In this document: one piece after another, positions 33,351 through 45,060 of the stretch
Layout: every line of letters begins with the position of its first letter
Numbering within the stretch: position 1 is the first letter of the stretch
NCBI RefSeq assembly: GCF_910594005.1
Contig: NC_057826.1
Span: 83,139,163-83,203,162 of the forward strand
Reading direction: 5' to 3'
DNA length: 64,000 nt
Source: Cervus elaphus
Lineage: Eukaryota; Chordata; Mammalia; Artiodactyla; Cervidae
Made by a program: the position numbers and the translations under genes
Notes under the pieces: model-generated
What the model saw: the letters and a program-made list of their open reading frames with translations, nothing else
Databases searched by the model: none
What the model was told of the DNA's origin: nothing

Positions 33351-34344
33351 GAGTAATGAGCAAGCTATCCAGTGAGTGAATCTGATGTGCCATTTCAGGT
33401 TAACCCATAGAGCAACATCACAGGAAAAAGGACCATTCATACCCATCAAACCTTTTGAAGGAATGGAAAGTACCTACAGAATACCCACATAATCACCTCC
33501 ACAACTACAAGACCAGGGACTCCTGGCACAGGCCCCGGGGAGCTAGTGGGGATTTTGATCAAGGGAGGGGCATGCTTTTTCCAGCCAGAGTTGTTATCTG
33601 TCTGGAAGCCCCTCTGTACTCCTCCCCTGCAGGGAGGGGACAGGGGTCCCTGGCACAGAAATGTAGAGGGCACCAAAATGCTAAGAAATGATTTTTCCAG
33701 ACTGCACACCTCTCTCAGCCCTCCTGTCTCACCCTGCGCACACCCACGGAGAGGATGCAGAGGTGACCAGGTGGCCGGGGCAGCCTCACTCCCTGTCCCG
33801 TTGTGGCCACCACCTGTCTCTGCACTCATGCTTCCCACCGCTCATCCGCGAGGAGAGAACTCGCCATCACTTACCCTGCCCTGAGCTGCTTGGTGCTCAC
33901 GCACAGCCTGCAGAGCCTCACTCTGCCGGCCCCCAGAGGTGGGGCTGATTTTTCCACTTGAGCTGGAATGTTCTGTGCAGCAGAGTGGAGCAGCTGTTTG
34001 AGCCCAGGTCTGGGAGACCCTGAAGCCAGGGCTGCGGTACCAGCTGTCTGGTTTGCCCTTCACAGCAGCCTGCTTGAGGAGGCCAAGCAGGTGGGGGCAT
34101 CCTCACCTGGCAACTCCTAGGTAGAGCTCTCCATTGCTGTGAATGTCCAGGGCCCCCACTTCTTCTTTGACTAACTTTGTGAGGCCCCATGGGGGTCTGG
34201 GCCATAATAGAGCCCTTGGTCATCGGGGTAAGGAAAAGGAGGGGCAAAAGAAGAAAAGGACCCCCTCCCTCCCATCTAGACCCCCAACTTGGCTCTCTGC
34301 ACCTCTCATCTTCCCCCACGCCAACCCACCAACAGTCCCATTCA
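33351..34344. other. Unique GC-rich intergenic sequence
   Basis: No gene or repeat recognised. Overlapping frames of 70-145 codons on both strands show no domain. Confidence 0.35.
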
Positions 34345-34525
34345 TTCACTCATTCACTCTCATAGTGAGCACCGCCCACACTCAGGGGGATAGCTCACAC
34401 AATCCAACAGTTGGACACAGGCTTTATTATTATCCCCATTTCACAGGGAAGAAAACAGAGGCTTGGAGGCATTAATGATCCAGGTCTGCCGTTGGTGGGG
34501 GCTGGGGCTCCGATTCAGGGCTGCC
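34345..34525 (-). repeat. MIR SINE
   Basis: GGCTTTATTATTATCCCCAT, TTCACAGGGAAGAAAACAGA, then GGGGCTCCGATTCAGGGCTG: the reverse MIR core with a diverged 5' side. Confidence 0.6.
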
Positions 34526-35710
34526 TGGCCCTGAAACCTCTTGCTGCTACATTCCTGCGGAGGACTCTGCCCCTGCCCCCACCCTCAGTTCTGCTGCTGT
34601 CCTAAGAGGGGAGGAGGAGCCTGAGAGCTTGGAATCCATGCGTAGAAGATTCCAGAAGTCAGGGCTCCTCCTCGTCCTCCTCAGCTGTTTGCTCAGGGAA
34701 GTCCCTCAGCCTCCTCTGGGTTTCCCGCCAGGCCCAAGAACACTTCTGTCTGTCACAGGGGTGGATGGGCAAGAGAGGACTAATTAACAGTCTGCAGGGG
34801 GCAGGGGGGGAGGAGTGAGGGGAAGAGGGGGTGGCTTTGAAGCTGAAAGGTAGCCTTCCAGGGGCAACCTGTTATCCTTAAGCTTCAGAGGCGGAATAAG
34901 GAAATTCCAGGTTCCAAATGGAGAGTAAAAATATTTTAACAAGGTGATAAAGGGAGGCCAGGGTGAGGATGAGGGGCAGGTCCCTCTCACCTCCACTGTG
35001 CAGACCCTAGCTGCCTTGAGCTAAAAGTGTGTGACCTGGGTCAGCCTCAGGCTGGGAGGCCTTTTTCATCACCGCAGGCAGCTGTCTGTGCCAGCAACCT
35101 GAGACGCTGGAGGAAGGGAGAACCAGGCCTCCCCCAGGGGCCCCTGGCTTGGGGTGGGGGTGGAGGGCCAGGATCTGAGGATGGCCAGAGTGGGAAGGAG
35201 CAGTGCAGGTTTCTGGGCCTTGCTCTGCAGGTCCTGCCCTAAGGCTTCCTGTATGAATTGACCTGCAGGACCTCCACCCCACCCCACATACCTGGCCCCT
35301 GAGGGTGGCTGGCCACGTGGAGCCCCGTGCCCAGCACAGCACAAGTCATCAATAACTGTTGACTCTAAGGGCCTTTCTGGTGCTGACTTGCTAGGGTTCT
35401 CATTTAGGTAGCCTGTGGGTCCCAGGTAACTAGGCTGGGCCCTCCAGTCATTCCCTGACTGGGAAAGCCCTGGGGGCAGCTCTGAAGAAAGGCCCCTCAG
35501 AAGCAGGACCTCTCGAGTGGGTTCCCTGAAGGCAGCAGTGGGCCCCACTCTGCCCTGGACCCCCAGTGCCTGCCACAGGGGTGAAGCCACACTCCAACAT
35601 AAAATCTTGGTGTTTGCAATCCAGTAAACATGAAATTGAACGTGTGGAGTTACTAGATAGAAGAGATTTTGGAGAAGTCTCACCACAAATTAAAACTTGA
35701 TCCCATTTCC
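34526..35710. other. Unique intergenic sequence
   Basis: No gene recognised. The 205-residue minus-strand frame at 35069-35686 overlaps other frames, is compositionally biased and matches nothing I know. Bases 34780-34960 form a purine-rich stretch. Confidence 0.4.
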
Positions 35711-35711
35711 A

Positions 35712-35870
35712 TATCTGAACCAATTACTTAACCTCTCTGTGCCTCAGTTTCCTCATCTGTAAAATAGGGAGAGTGACGGGATCTATCCATAAAGTTGTTC
35801 TTAAGTGATATGAGCTGAGAACAGCATCTGACATATAGAAAGTATTTTGTCGTTTATTATTACTTTTATT
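35712..35870 (+). repeat. MIR SINE
   Basis: CAATTACTTAACCTCTCTGT, GCCTCAGTTTCCTCATCTGT, AAAATAGGGAGAGTGACGGG: textbook forward MIR core. Confidence 0.82.
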
Positions 35871-36044
35871 ATTAACTGGTTATTAATTACTGTCATCGTT
35901 AGTTACATAGTTGCTGTTCTCTTCACCTGTTTGCTGTCTCCTAGAATTCCTTTAACCCTTTCACCACACAAGGTGGGGCAGACTGGGATGGCAGATGAAT
36001 TTAGACAGATACTGTGACTTAAAAATCAGCCCTAGCAGCACGAC

Positions 36045-36225
36045 AGCACATGACAGGCGTTCAGAGCTCTCCATCAGCTTCACATGCGATCCTTACAACA
36101 AACCTGAAATCCACAAACACAAGTACTGTTCTCCCCATTTACAGATGAGAACACTGAATCACAAAGAACAAGGGAGTTGTCTAGGTGACCCAGCTGGGCA
36201 AGGCAGAGCATAGATTTGAACATGG
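36045..36225 (-). repeat. MIR SINE
   Basis: GATCCTTACAACAAACCTGA, CCCCATTTACAGATGAGAAC and AGCATAGATTTGAACATGG in reverse MIR order. Confidence 0.78.
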
Positions 36226-36415
36226 ATGAGAAATCGTTTGTGCAGTCAAGAAATGTGTGCTAAGCACGGGTGGGCCAGGCCCTAAGGACATGAGAGAGAC
36301 CTGTTCTTCTAGAGATAACACCTCTTACACAATGAGCCAGGAAAAGGTGAGTAAATGAATAAAGATCACAGCTTGTAGTAAAGACTATGAGGAAAATAAG
36401 CAGGATGCTATGATC

Positions 36416-36646
36416 AAAACTAAAGAGGAGGGGGGACTTCCCTGGTGGTCGAATGGCTAAGACTCTGCACACCCAATGCAGGGGACCTGGGTTTGATCCC
36501 TGGGACTAGATCCCACGTGCTACAACTGAGAATTTGTATTCTGCAACTAAAGATCCCATAAATCACAACTAAGACCTGGAGCAGCCAAATAACTAAATAA
36601 ATATTAAAAAAAAAAAAAAAAACCCACCTAAAAACTAAAGAGGAGG
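36416..36646 (+). repeat. CHR-2 SINE with exact 16-bp target-site duplication
   Basis: Element 36432-36630 begins GGGGACTTCCCTGGTGGTC and ends in TATTAAAAA plus a long A-run. AAAACTAAAGAGGAGG is repeated exactly at 36416-36431 and 36631-36646. The host flank resembles an old L2-like sequence. Confidence 0.96.
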
Positions 36647-38010
36647 TTGCTCCAAGAAGACTTCTCTAAGATCTGGGCTGAGTCCTGAAAGATAACAGGT
36701 AATAGAAAGCCAATCAGTGCCTTTCCATTGCTCCCAGCTGCCTTATGTCTTAATTCTCACTAAACTATAATAACTGATTGACTGTGGAACCCAGACTGGA
36801 AGCAAGATGTGTAAATAGAAGGGCAGAGGGAATCTGAGGGCATTGTGGAGGCCCTGGAAGCAGAAAGGAAGAATGATGTAGAGAAGGAGAGGGTTTGGAA
36901 AGGCCGGGGGACCTTGTAGAGCTAAGGATGTGAGTTGCAACTTTTAAAGGCTTTGCTGAAACCAGAAAGGCAGGCTTGGGGGCTCTGGAAGAAGCTCTCA
37001 TGGTGAGAAGGAAGCCCTCTGAGCTCTCAAAGAGACAGCCGGCAGTTTGAGGCTATCAAGGGAGAAAAATGGAAATGATCTGTTCCTGGGAAGCTGGGTG
37101 CAGGAAGAAGACATCATTCCTAAGGAGAGCAGGGGGTGGGGGTGTGGGTACAGGCTATAATGCAGGTCCTTCCCTTCTCACAGTTGTCCTGACTTAGCTG
37201 GTCCCATGCGCCACTCCACATCCTTAAAGTGTCCCTGCTATGCACCCCACACTCTAGTTGGGAAGCAGAGAAGGCCTCTTCTGGGGAAGTCCCATTTGCA
37301 CGGAGACCTGAGGTATGAAAGGGGAGGGGAGCTTGTTTCTGGCAAAAGGAGCAGTATGCATAGCATGCACTAGAAATGTAATTATTGGCTAATAATAGTA
37401 ATAGTAATAATAATAACTGGAGGGGGGCTGTTGACTGGCAGTGTTTGCTGATTTTCGTGGTGTAAACATTCTTCCCACAGCAAGATGTGGATGATCACAA
37501 GCCAGGGGGAGCTAGCTGCAGCCCCTGACTGGGGTGTGTGGTCTCAGGCAGATAGGCAGGTACCTGGCTGGTTGAAAGAAGGGGCACCCAACTGGAGAAC
37601 CCAAGGAGGTTACTGGCCTCGGAGCGGGTGTGGGTGTTGGCCAGCAAGTAGTTTGTATAGACCGTGACTGCAGGTCTCTGCATCATATTCCCGTCCCCCT
37701 CAGAGCTGTGCCTGGGCCCGGAGTTCCTGGAGCTAAGTAACAAAAAGAGAGGTAATTCATTAGCTCCTCACGGGACCTTGTCATCAGGTAGGAGGGGCCA
37801 GCACTCTGTAGCCATGGGTGGGATGCCCCTGCAAGTGCCTCTGCTCTCCTGTCGCTGACAAGACCCAGATGGTGCGTTCAACATCCCTTCTGCCTGAGGA
37901 GGTCCAACCAGCCAGCTAGGCTTGAAGCTGGGGGCACACAGGTGGAGCGGTGAGGTGCCATTGGTGCCTCTCCAAAGGCCTAGTCCCAGGAGCTCTTAGA
38001 TTATACGGCA
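36647..38010. other. Unique intergenic sequence
   Basis: No gene recognised. A TAA/TAG-rich microsatellite-like run lies at about 37390-37416 (TAATAATAGTAATAGTAATA). Confidence 0.4.
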
Positions 38011-38013
38011 TCT

Positions 38014-38207
38014 CTCCACTCCCTTTTTTTTCTTCCAAAAAATAATTATTTATTTATTTGGCTGTGCTGCATTTTAGTTGTGGCATGCAAACTCTTACTT
38101 GCAGCATATGGGGTCTAGTTCCCTAACTAGGGATCAAACCTGGGTCCCCCCACATTGACAGCACCAAGTCTTAGCCACTGGATCACCAGGGAAGTGCCTC
38201 CATTCCC
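38014..38207 (-). repeat. CHR-2 SINE with target-site duplication
   Basis: Reverse strand: TATTTATTTATTTGGCTGTG, GGTCTAGTTCCCTAACTAGG, GGATCACCAGGGAAGTG. CTCCACTCCC (38014-38023) and CTCCATTCCC (38198-38207) are the likely target copies. Confidence 0.88.
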
Positions 38208-38449
38208 ATTTTAAAGGCTAGAGCAGGGCAGAGAAGGACCAAGTGATGACGGTAGGTAGAGAGCTGCCCAAGCTTCAGGCACCCAGGGGAATCAACCACT
38301 CACAGGAAGGAGGAGGGGGAGGCTTGAAAAGGGCAGGACTACGTGACGGGGCCTTGAGGTCGGGGACCTTCACTTCCCACCCAACCGATCACCCTGGACA
38401 AGGCACCTGCACCTAGACCACCTAATTTTCCCTGCCCAAAATCCTCTGT

Positions 38450-39330
38450 GCTCCACCTATTCAAACCTCCTTGTCCCTGGCAATCCCTGAGCTTTTTACT
38501 GTCTCCTTTTTTGCCTTTTCCTAGAACCATATAGTTGGAAGCATTGTATGTAGCCTCTTCAGATTGGCCTCTGTCACTCAGCAATCAGCTGTAAGTTTCC
38601 TCTGTCTTTTCCTGGCTTCATAACTCATTTCTTTTTAGTGCTGAAAAATATCTCACTGTCTGGATGTATGGGAGTTTCTTTATCCTTTCACTTACTGAAG
38701 GACATCTTGGTTGCTTCCAAGTTTTGGCAGTTGTAAATAAGGCTGCTACAAACATCCATGTGAAGGTGTTTGTATGGGCATACGTTTTCATTTCATTTGA
38801 GTAAAGAACGTGGAGTGCAACTGCTGGATTGTATGGTAAGAATATGTTTGGTTTTCCAAACTAAATTGTTTTCCATAGTGGCTATGCCATTTTACATTCC
38901 CACCAGCAATGAACGAGAATTCCTGTTCCTCCTTATTCTTGCCAGCATTTGGTGTCATCAGTGTTTACAATTTGGCCACTCGTAATAGGTAGATAGTGTT
39001 CCTAATGTTGTTTTAATTTGCATTTCCCTATGATGTGGAGTATCTTTTTATATGCTTACTTGCAATTTGAATATCTTCTTTATTGAAATGTCTGTTCAGA
39101 CCTCTTGTCCATTTTTTAATTGGGTTGTTAATTGTCTTATTGTTGACTTTGTATATTGTTGTATATACAATATTGTATATTGTATATTGTTGACTTTCTT
39201 GAATTCTTTGTATATTTTGGATACCATTCCTTTATCAGATATGTCTTTTGCAAATATTTTCTCCCACTCTGTGGCTTGTCTTCTTGTTTCGTTGATGAGT
39301 TCATTTTTTCATTATTAAAATAATTACTGT
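38450..39330 (-). repeat. L1 LINE fragment, old mammalian type
   Basis: Reverse-strand L1 phrases in order: GGTTGCTTCCAAGTTTTGGC, AATAAGGCTGCTACAAACAT, CATAGTGGCTATGCCATTTT and CCTTTATCAGATATGTCTTT. A 47-bp internal direct duplication (TATTGTTGACTTT at 39138-39150 and 39185-39197) looks like replication slippage. Confidence 0.85.
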
Positions 39331-39439
39331 ATATGCAACAAATTGATAATGAAAATCAAGAGAAAAAAATATTCTTCATTCCACTCCTCTAAGGATATTA
39401 TTAATAATGATGATATTGACAAGCGTTCTCATCTTTGGA

Positions 39440-39640
39440 ACACTCCCAGTGTTCCAGGTGCTGACAATCATCTCACATGATCCCACCCCAGACCTTGCAG
39501 AGCAGATATTATGATGCCCAATTTCAGATGCTAAAGAGGAGGTTCAGAGAAATGCAGTGGCTATATCCATATTGCATACTACTAAGAAGTGAAACTAGTA
39601 TTCAAACCTAGCACTGTCTGTGTCAGAGTCCTTGTTCCAA
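39440..39640 (-). repeat. MIR SINE
   Basis: GTTCCAGGTGCTGACAATCA, GAGGAGGTTCAGAGAAATGC and AGTATTCAAACCTAGCACTG in reverse MIR order. Confidence 0.7.
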
Positions 39641-39717
39641 ACTGGGCAATTTTAGATGGTACTGTTTTCATCTTAAACCTCCCTTAGAGGCCTAAGTACA
39701 GTTCATGTCTCTCCTAC

Positions 39718-40400
39718 CCCAGTTCAGTTCAGTTCAGTCCCTCAGTCGTGTCCTATTCTTTGCGACCCCATGAATCACAGCACGCCAGGCCTCCCTATCC
39801 ATCACCAACTCCCGGAGTTTACTCAAACTCATGCCCATCGAGTCAGTGATGCCATCCAGCCATCTCATCCTCTGTCGTCCCCTTCTCCTCCTGCCCCTAA
39901 TCCCTCCCAGCATCAGGGTCTTTCCCAATGAGTCAACCCTTCGCATGAGGTGGCCAAAGTATTGGAGTTTCAGCTTCAGCATCATTCCTTCCAATGAACA
40001 CCCAGGACTGATCTCCTTCAGGATGGACTGGTTGGATCTCCTTGCAGTCCAAGGGACTCTATAAAGAGTCTTCTCCAACACCACAGTTCAAAAGCATCAA
40101 TTTTTCGGCGCTCAGCTTTCTTCACAGTCCAACTCTCACATCCATACATGACCACTGGAAAAACCATAACCTTGACCAGACGAAACTTTGTTGGCAAAGT
40201 AATGTTTCTGTTTTTTAATATGCTATCTAGGTTGGTCATAACTTTCCTTCCAAGGAGTAAGCATCTTTTAATTTCATGGCTGCAGTCACCATCTGCAGTG
40301 ATTTTGGAGCCCCAAAAAATAAAGTCTGACACTGTTTCCACTGTCTCCCCATCTATTTCCCATGAGGTGATGGGACCAGATGCCATGATCTCGTCTTAAT
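39718..40400 (-). mobile_element. BovB LINE 3' portion with ORF2 C-terminal remnant
   Basis: A 680-bp reverse-strand BovB 3' end: TTCAGTTCAGTTCAGTCCCT at the terminus, CCCCATGAATCACAGCACGC, CAGCATCAGGGTCTTTCCC and CCATACATGACCACTGG. The two antisense frames (39734-40084 and 40018-40386) are pieces of ORF2 C-terminal sequence (for example FWGSKITADGDCSHEIK), divided by a frameshift. It is the least diverged BovB piece in the window. No functional protein is expected. Confidence 0.93.
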
Positions 40401-40434
40401 TTGTATCACCTATTTTTAATGTTAGGATCTCCCT

Positions 40435-40545
40435 GAGAAATAGACATCCTTACTGAGGAACAGATTGAAACTCTGAGAGGTTAAGTGGCTTGCTCAAAGT
40501 CACACAGTCAGCCAGTGTGAGAACTTGGATAAGCCACTTTCCAAG
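40435..40545 (-). repeat. MIR SINE
   Basis: GAACAGATTGAAACTCTGAG, AGGTTAAGTGGCTTGCTCAA and AGTCACACAGTCAGCCAGTG: reverse MIR core. Confidence 0.75.
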
Positions 40546-41410
40546 GATTCACACCCTGTGCTGTCAGACTCCACAGTCCAACTCTTCCCTCTACTTGGAG
40601 TGACCCCAGAAAAATCACCCTGGGGCCAGATTGCTGCCATAACTGCTAGCTTGCTTTCCCCCTCCCCCCACCCATCCTTCTGTGACTTCTAGAGGGATCA
40701 TCCTACTTTCTGCCTCTGCAGCCTCGCCCATGACCTTCGCACCTGACCCTCTCCCCTGAGCCAGACTGCCTGCATCTACTCTTTCTTGAGCCTCCAGGAC
40801 TCGATCCACACTACTCTTCTGCCTGGCGCACCTTCCCTCCCTCTTTACCGCCAACTCCACCTGACCCTGGAAGAGGCGGAGATGATAGTGGAGGGTGTCC
40901 TTGGAAGGTGGCATCATCATGATTCCCCAAGGGAGCTGTTCATAGGAAAGATTTGGGGTAGAAGCCCTTCCCCCAAGTCCTATCTGCAGGGACAGCTGAG
41001 CAAGCAGCCCACAGGAGGTGGGAGATTTCAGGTCTGCCTCTTCCCCAGGTGGGCTGGTGATGCTGGGGCCTCCCCTTTAGTGGAAAGCACCCTCATGTCC
41101 CCCTCCCCTGGCCTGTATGGGTCCCAATCCCAGTTCCTCTTGTTGTTACCGTCGGTGGCACAATGATGATAGCTTCCTACTGCACGCCCGGAGGCTGACC
41201 TCCGGGTCACCCAGCCCCAGCATTCCAGTTAAAGAGGAAGGGGGCAGAACGGGAAGTGGGACTTCTGCCCTACCAACCCCACACTCTACTGGGAGCTGGC
41301 AGGCATGGGGGTGGGGAGAGACGGCAGAGGAAGGTGTTTCTCTCAGCATTATTGAGAGCCGTTAGACATCTCCAAGTGACCCCCTCCTTGATATTTTTGT
41401 AAAATCTCTG
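40546..41410. other. Unique intergenic sequence
   Basis: No gene or repeat recognised. GC-rich frames on both strands are treated as chance. Confidence 0.35.
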
Positions 41411-41414
41411 CCTT

Positions 41415-41485
41415 GCTGCATTTCATTCAGCATTTAATGAGCTCCTACTATGTGCCTACTCATAGAGTAGGTGTCATTAGCATTG
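41415..41485 (-). repeat. MIR-like fragment
   Basis: CATTCAGCATTTAATGAGCT, then CCTACTATGTGCCTACTC, recalls the 3' end of MIR on the reverse strand. Confidence 0.5.
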
Positions 41486-41964
41486 AAGATCGTTAAGTCC
41501 AGCCTTTAATGGAAATGGCACTGGCATGCGACCAAGATGATCTGGGTAGCTGAGTCCTGTTCCGTAATTGTTAGCTAGCAGTCACAGGCACACCGGGAAA
41601 CCTTCCAGGCCTCTACAGCATCATCTTTAGGATGGGGACTGTGATATTTAACTGAGGGAGCTGCAAGGGAGCAGGAGTGTGAAAATGACCTCATACACTG
41701 GCCATCACTGTACAAAGGTCAGGTGACGCTCACAGCCTAGGAGGGATAGAGACCCACACGCTCAGCTAACCATTAGGCAGGGCATCCTGAGGTGAGGGCA
41801 TCAGACACAGTTTAAGGATGCTATGGAGCCCTAGGGGAGTGATTCATTCTGACCAAGGGGGAGGGGGCCTTAAAGAGTGATTGAGTTCCATGAGCTCAAA
41901 CACAGAAGAAAGGGCATTTAGGTAGAGGGCACACATGGGCAGAGGCTAGAGGTGTGATCGACAC
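41486..41964. other. Unique intergenic sequence
   Basis: No gene or repeat recognised. Confidence 0.35.
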
Positions 41965-42155
41965 CAGTGGTCCCTGGCCCTTTTCACACCAGGGACCAGT
42001 TTCATGGAAGATAATTTTTCCACGGATGGAAGTGAGGAGATGGTTTCAGGGTGATTCAAGTGCATTGCATTTATTGTGCACTTTATTTCTATTATTATTA
42101 CATCAGCTCCAACTCAGATCAGCAGGTCTTAGATCCCGGAGGTTGGGGACCCCTG
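41965..42155. mobile_element. Non-autonomous hAT-like DNA transposon
   Basis: Ends CAGTGGTCCCTGGCCC and GGTTGGGGACCCCTG are imperfect terminal inverted repeats. The body reads AGGGACCAGTTTCATGGAAG and TTATTGTGCACTTTATTTCT. Flanking 8-mers ATCGACAC and GTCTACAC share 6 of 8 bases, a plausible decayed 8-bp hAT target copy. Confidence 0.6.
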
Positions 42156-42225
42156 GTCTACACTGCCTATGGCTATGGGGAACTATGGGAGAGTTTTGAG
42201 CAGGGGAAGGACAGACCAGATCTGT

Positions 42226-42440
42226 CTTTTAATTTTTATTGGAGGATAATTGCAATATTGAGATTTTTTTTTGGCCATATATCAATATGAATCAGCCATA
42301 GGCATACTTGTGTCCCCTCCATCCGGATACCTCCTCCACCTCCCTCCCCACTCCACCTCCCCTCCCGGTTGTCACACAACTTCTGTGCTCTGCATCCTAT
42401 ATCAAACTCCCACTGGCTACCTGTCTTAGAGGTCACACTG
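42226..42440 (-). repeat. L1 LINE fragment, bovid-type
   Basis: TTTTATTGGAGGATAATTGC, TATCAATATGAATCAGCCAT and ATCAAACTCCCACTGGCTAC follow the reverse bovid L1 3' region. Confidence 0.82.
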
Positions 42441-43142
42441 GCTCCTAGAGAGGGACAGAGTGAAGTCACTGTGGTTCAGCTGAGTGAGTCAGAGGCTTGA
42501 GCCAGCCACAATCTCCAGAGGAGAGGGGAAGCCAGTCGAGGTTCCCCCCGCCAGATGGAAGTGGGAAGCCTGGGCCGGGCTGAGCCAGCTGCCTGTCCTC
42601 AGCCCCTCCCCCAAGCCTACCCCCACCCCCTGGGAGCCTAGAGACCTGTTTGTTTTCCTTGTAAAGAGGGGAGCCCTGCCCTTTGTGAGATTTCTGCTTA
42701 GGAAGGAGCAAGCCGTCTACTTGTGCTGCTGCCTGGATTTCCAGCTATTGACACAGACTCTGACAATGAAAGCAAAGGCCAAGAGAGGCAGAGACTGGGG
42801 TGGCTGATTAAAATGTTCTTCCCGGGTTGTTCAGCTCTGCCCTGGGAAGGCTCGCTGGAAAACCCGGGGAGGAACCATCTCCTCCAGAGCTGCAGGCCCA
42901 GTGAGAGGTGGGGCTTCGAAAATGAGCGAGGAGTTTTTGCCCCGCCACCCCAACCCACTCCAGTGGCTCCAGCTCCCAAGTCTGCTGTTTTTGGGGTTCC
43001 ACCCTCAGGTAATAACTGGGGTCACGTATGTGACTGTAATTCTTTTCGGGCTCAGTTTGTTTCTAAAACGGGGCAATGAGAGCACTGCTTCACAGGCTTT
43101 GTTATAGGTCAGATTCACCCAAGAAAAGACTCAGGTGGAGCA
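42441..43142. other. Unique GC-rich intergenic sequence
   Basis: No gene or repeat recognised. Overlapping frames on both strands lack domains. Confidence 0.35.
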
Positions 43143-43318
43143 CGGTTGTCAGATAAATACAGGATGCTCAGTTAAATTTGATTTTCGGATAAATGAAGGA
43201 TTTTGTTTAATATAAGTATGTCCTGTGCAACACTGTGGATATACTTATATTAAAAAAAATTATTTGTTTAACCAAGATTCAAATTTCAGTGAGTATCCTG
43301 TGTTTTTACTCGCTACCT
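43143..43318. mobile_element. Palindromic MITE (MER53-like)
   Basis: The two halves are inverted copies: AATATAAGTATGTCC on the left pairs with GGATATACTTATATT on the right (one mismatch), and GATAAATACAGGATGCTCAG pairs with AGTATCCTGTGTTTTTACTC at the ends. The family name is from memory. Confidence 0.6.
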
Positions 43319-44121
43319 CCCACAGCTATAAAGTGGAGAAAGTTTGAGGGGTTTACTGAAGGGTGATACCTAAGCAAGGGGAGCAAGAAGGGGCAGAGGA
43401 GAAGCCACAGGGCTGGGACAACGTCACACAGAGGTCTCAGTCAACCTGCAGGGATGCTTGGGAGCTGGAGCTGGGTAGCCTTTCAGAGTTGTCCAAGTTG
43501 AGACTGGGGCACTGGGTTTTTATACTCCTATAGCCCACCCTCCTTGGATTCTGGTTTTCCCTGGTAGGGTGGGGCCTGATGGGGTGTGAGCTTGGGCAAG
43601 GGGGTTGTCCTCTGCTGAAGGCAGTTCTGGGAGCTCCCCAAATTCCCCACAGCTAAGGCATGATGCTTTGGTCCCAGGGGACTCTGGCCACGGCCCACCC
43701 TACAACCATGACCCAGAGGTTAAACAGTTTGATGAGATGATTATGAAAACAGCTTAGCATGGACCTGACACCTAGTAGTCAATGATTTTAGCATCTCCTA
43801 AATAAAGGCCAGGTCACATGGCCTGGCCTTCAAGGCTATCAATTATCCAATTGCAAGTTACATGCTCTTCCAATTCCCCTCAGCTCCATTCTGAGAACCC
43901 TTTTCAAAGTCAGTCCTGTTGATTTACCATGGGGGAGGGAGACTCTGTTCACAGTGTCCCCTCTGTGTTGATAATCAGATCCGCTCTAGCCTTCCATTCT
44001 GGAGATCTCAACCAATAACGTAACACTGGTCTGAAGAGCCTGTCTCCTGCCTTGTCCCCTGGTCATAGTCACGGGGGCCTCGGTCTTCCTCTGTTTGCTC
44101 TAGCCTCAGTCTCATCTTGGT
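43319..44121. other. Unique intergenic sequence with weak MIR/L2 traces
   Basis: GAGATGATTATGAAAACAGC then TGGACCTGACACCTAGTAG (43733-43780) recalls MIR. The remainder is unassigned. A small inverted repeat GGCCAGG/CCTGGCC lies at 43807-43828. Confidence 0.35.
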
Positions 44122-44365
44122 TAGGAGTTAGGACGTATGTGCTCAGTCACTCAGTCATGTCTGATTCTCTGCGACCCTGTGGACTGCAGCCCACCAGGCT
44201 CCTCTGTCTACAGGGATTCTCCAGGCAAGAATACTGGAGTGGGGTTGCCAGGCTCTCCTCCAAGGGATCTTCCTGACCCAGGGCTCGAACCCACATCTCT
44301 TTCGTCTCCTGCATTGGCAGGTAGGTTCTTTACCACTAGCACCACCTAGAAAGCCCTAGGAGTTA
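44122..44365 (-). repeat. Bov-tA SINE with 9-bp target-site duplication
   Basis: Element 44131-44356 reads in reverse from GTCTGATTCTCTGCGACCC to the tRNA-like end. TAGGAGTTA is repeated exactly at 44122-44130 and 44357-44365. Confidence 0.93.
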
Positions 44366-44885
44366 TGAGGCTGCTGTTAATTGGGCTGGAATGGTAATGC
44401 TCCTCATTGGCTAAAGGGGATCCCTGAATTGTAATTGTGGGGAACACCTGGCTCTAGTTCCTGGATTTGGTCTTTGTAGGGTAGGAGGCTGCAGGCAGGA
44501 GGGCAGGGATAGCATCCATGTCTGGCTCTTGCTAGCTCTGGGTGAGCAAGTCCCCAACCCCATCTCACCCACCCACTCGCACATGTCCATTACCCACCGA
44601 AAACCCACCATCGTCGCATTTTCCCTTTGCAAGGACTCCAGGGGCCCTCTGATTAAGACAGACCTCTAGCATCTGGGCTTCTGAGCCCTCAGCTTCCCCT
44701 CTTTCCAGGTCTCCCACTAATGTGAGATATATTTTTAAGTTCTTGGAGCAGAGAATCTAGCTCTAGTAGAAAAGCATCTAAGTTTGGATTTAGATAAAGA
44801 GGCTAAGGGGTCTGAAAATATTGAGACAAAGCAGTTGACATGCCCTCATTCATTCAGAATCACTAACAGTCATCAAAAGCTTGCT
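44366..44885. other. Unique intergenic sequence
   Basis: No gene or repeat recognised. Confidence 0.35.
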
Positions 44886-44887
44886 GC

Positions 44888-45060
44888 CAGCCAACATTAT
44901 CCCACTAAATTCTCACAGCCTCCTGTCAGGAAGGGACCATTACTATCCCCATTCTACAGATGAGGAAACTGAGGCTTAGCAAAACAAGTGTCTTGCCCAA
45001 GGTTCCACAGCAAAAAATGAAAAGCAGCAGCAAAAGAGTCAGAATTGCAACCCACACCTG
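44888..45060 (-). repeat. MIR SINE, well preserved
   Basis: TATCCCCATTCTACAGATGA, GGAAACTGAGGCTTAGCAAA and CTTGCCCAAGGTTCCACAGC: close match to the reverse MIR core. Confidence 0.85.

Noticed and set aside
35069..35686. 205-residue open frame on the minus strand
   Set aside because: Low-complexity composition, no recognised domain and overlap with other frames.
39734..40386. Two antisense frames of about 120 residues that look protein-like
   Set aside because: They are real coding relics, but of the BovB LINE ORF2, broken by a frameshift, so they are listed under the transposon and not as a host gene.
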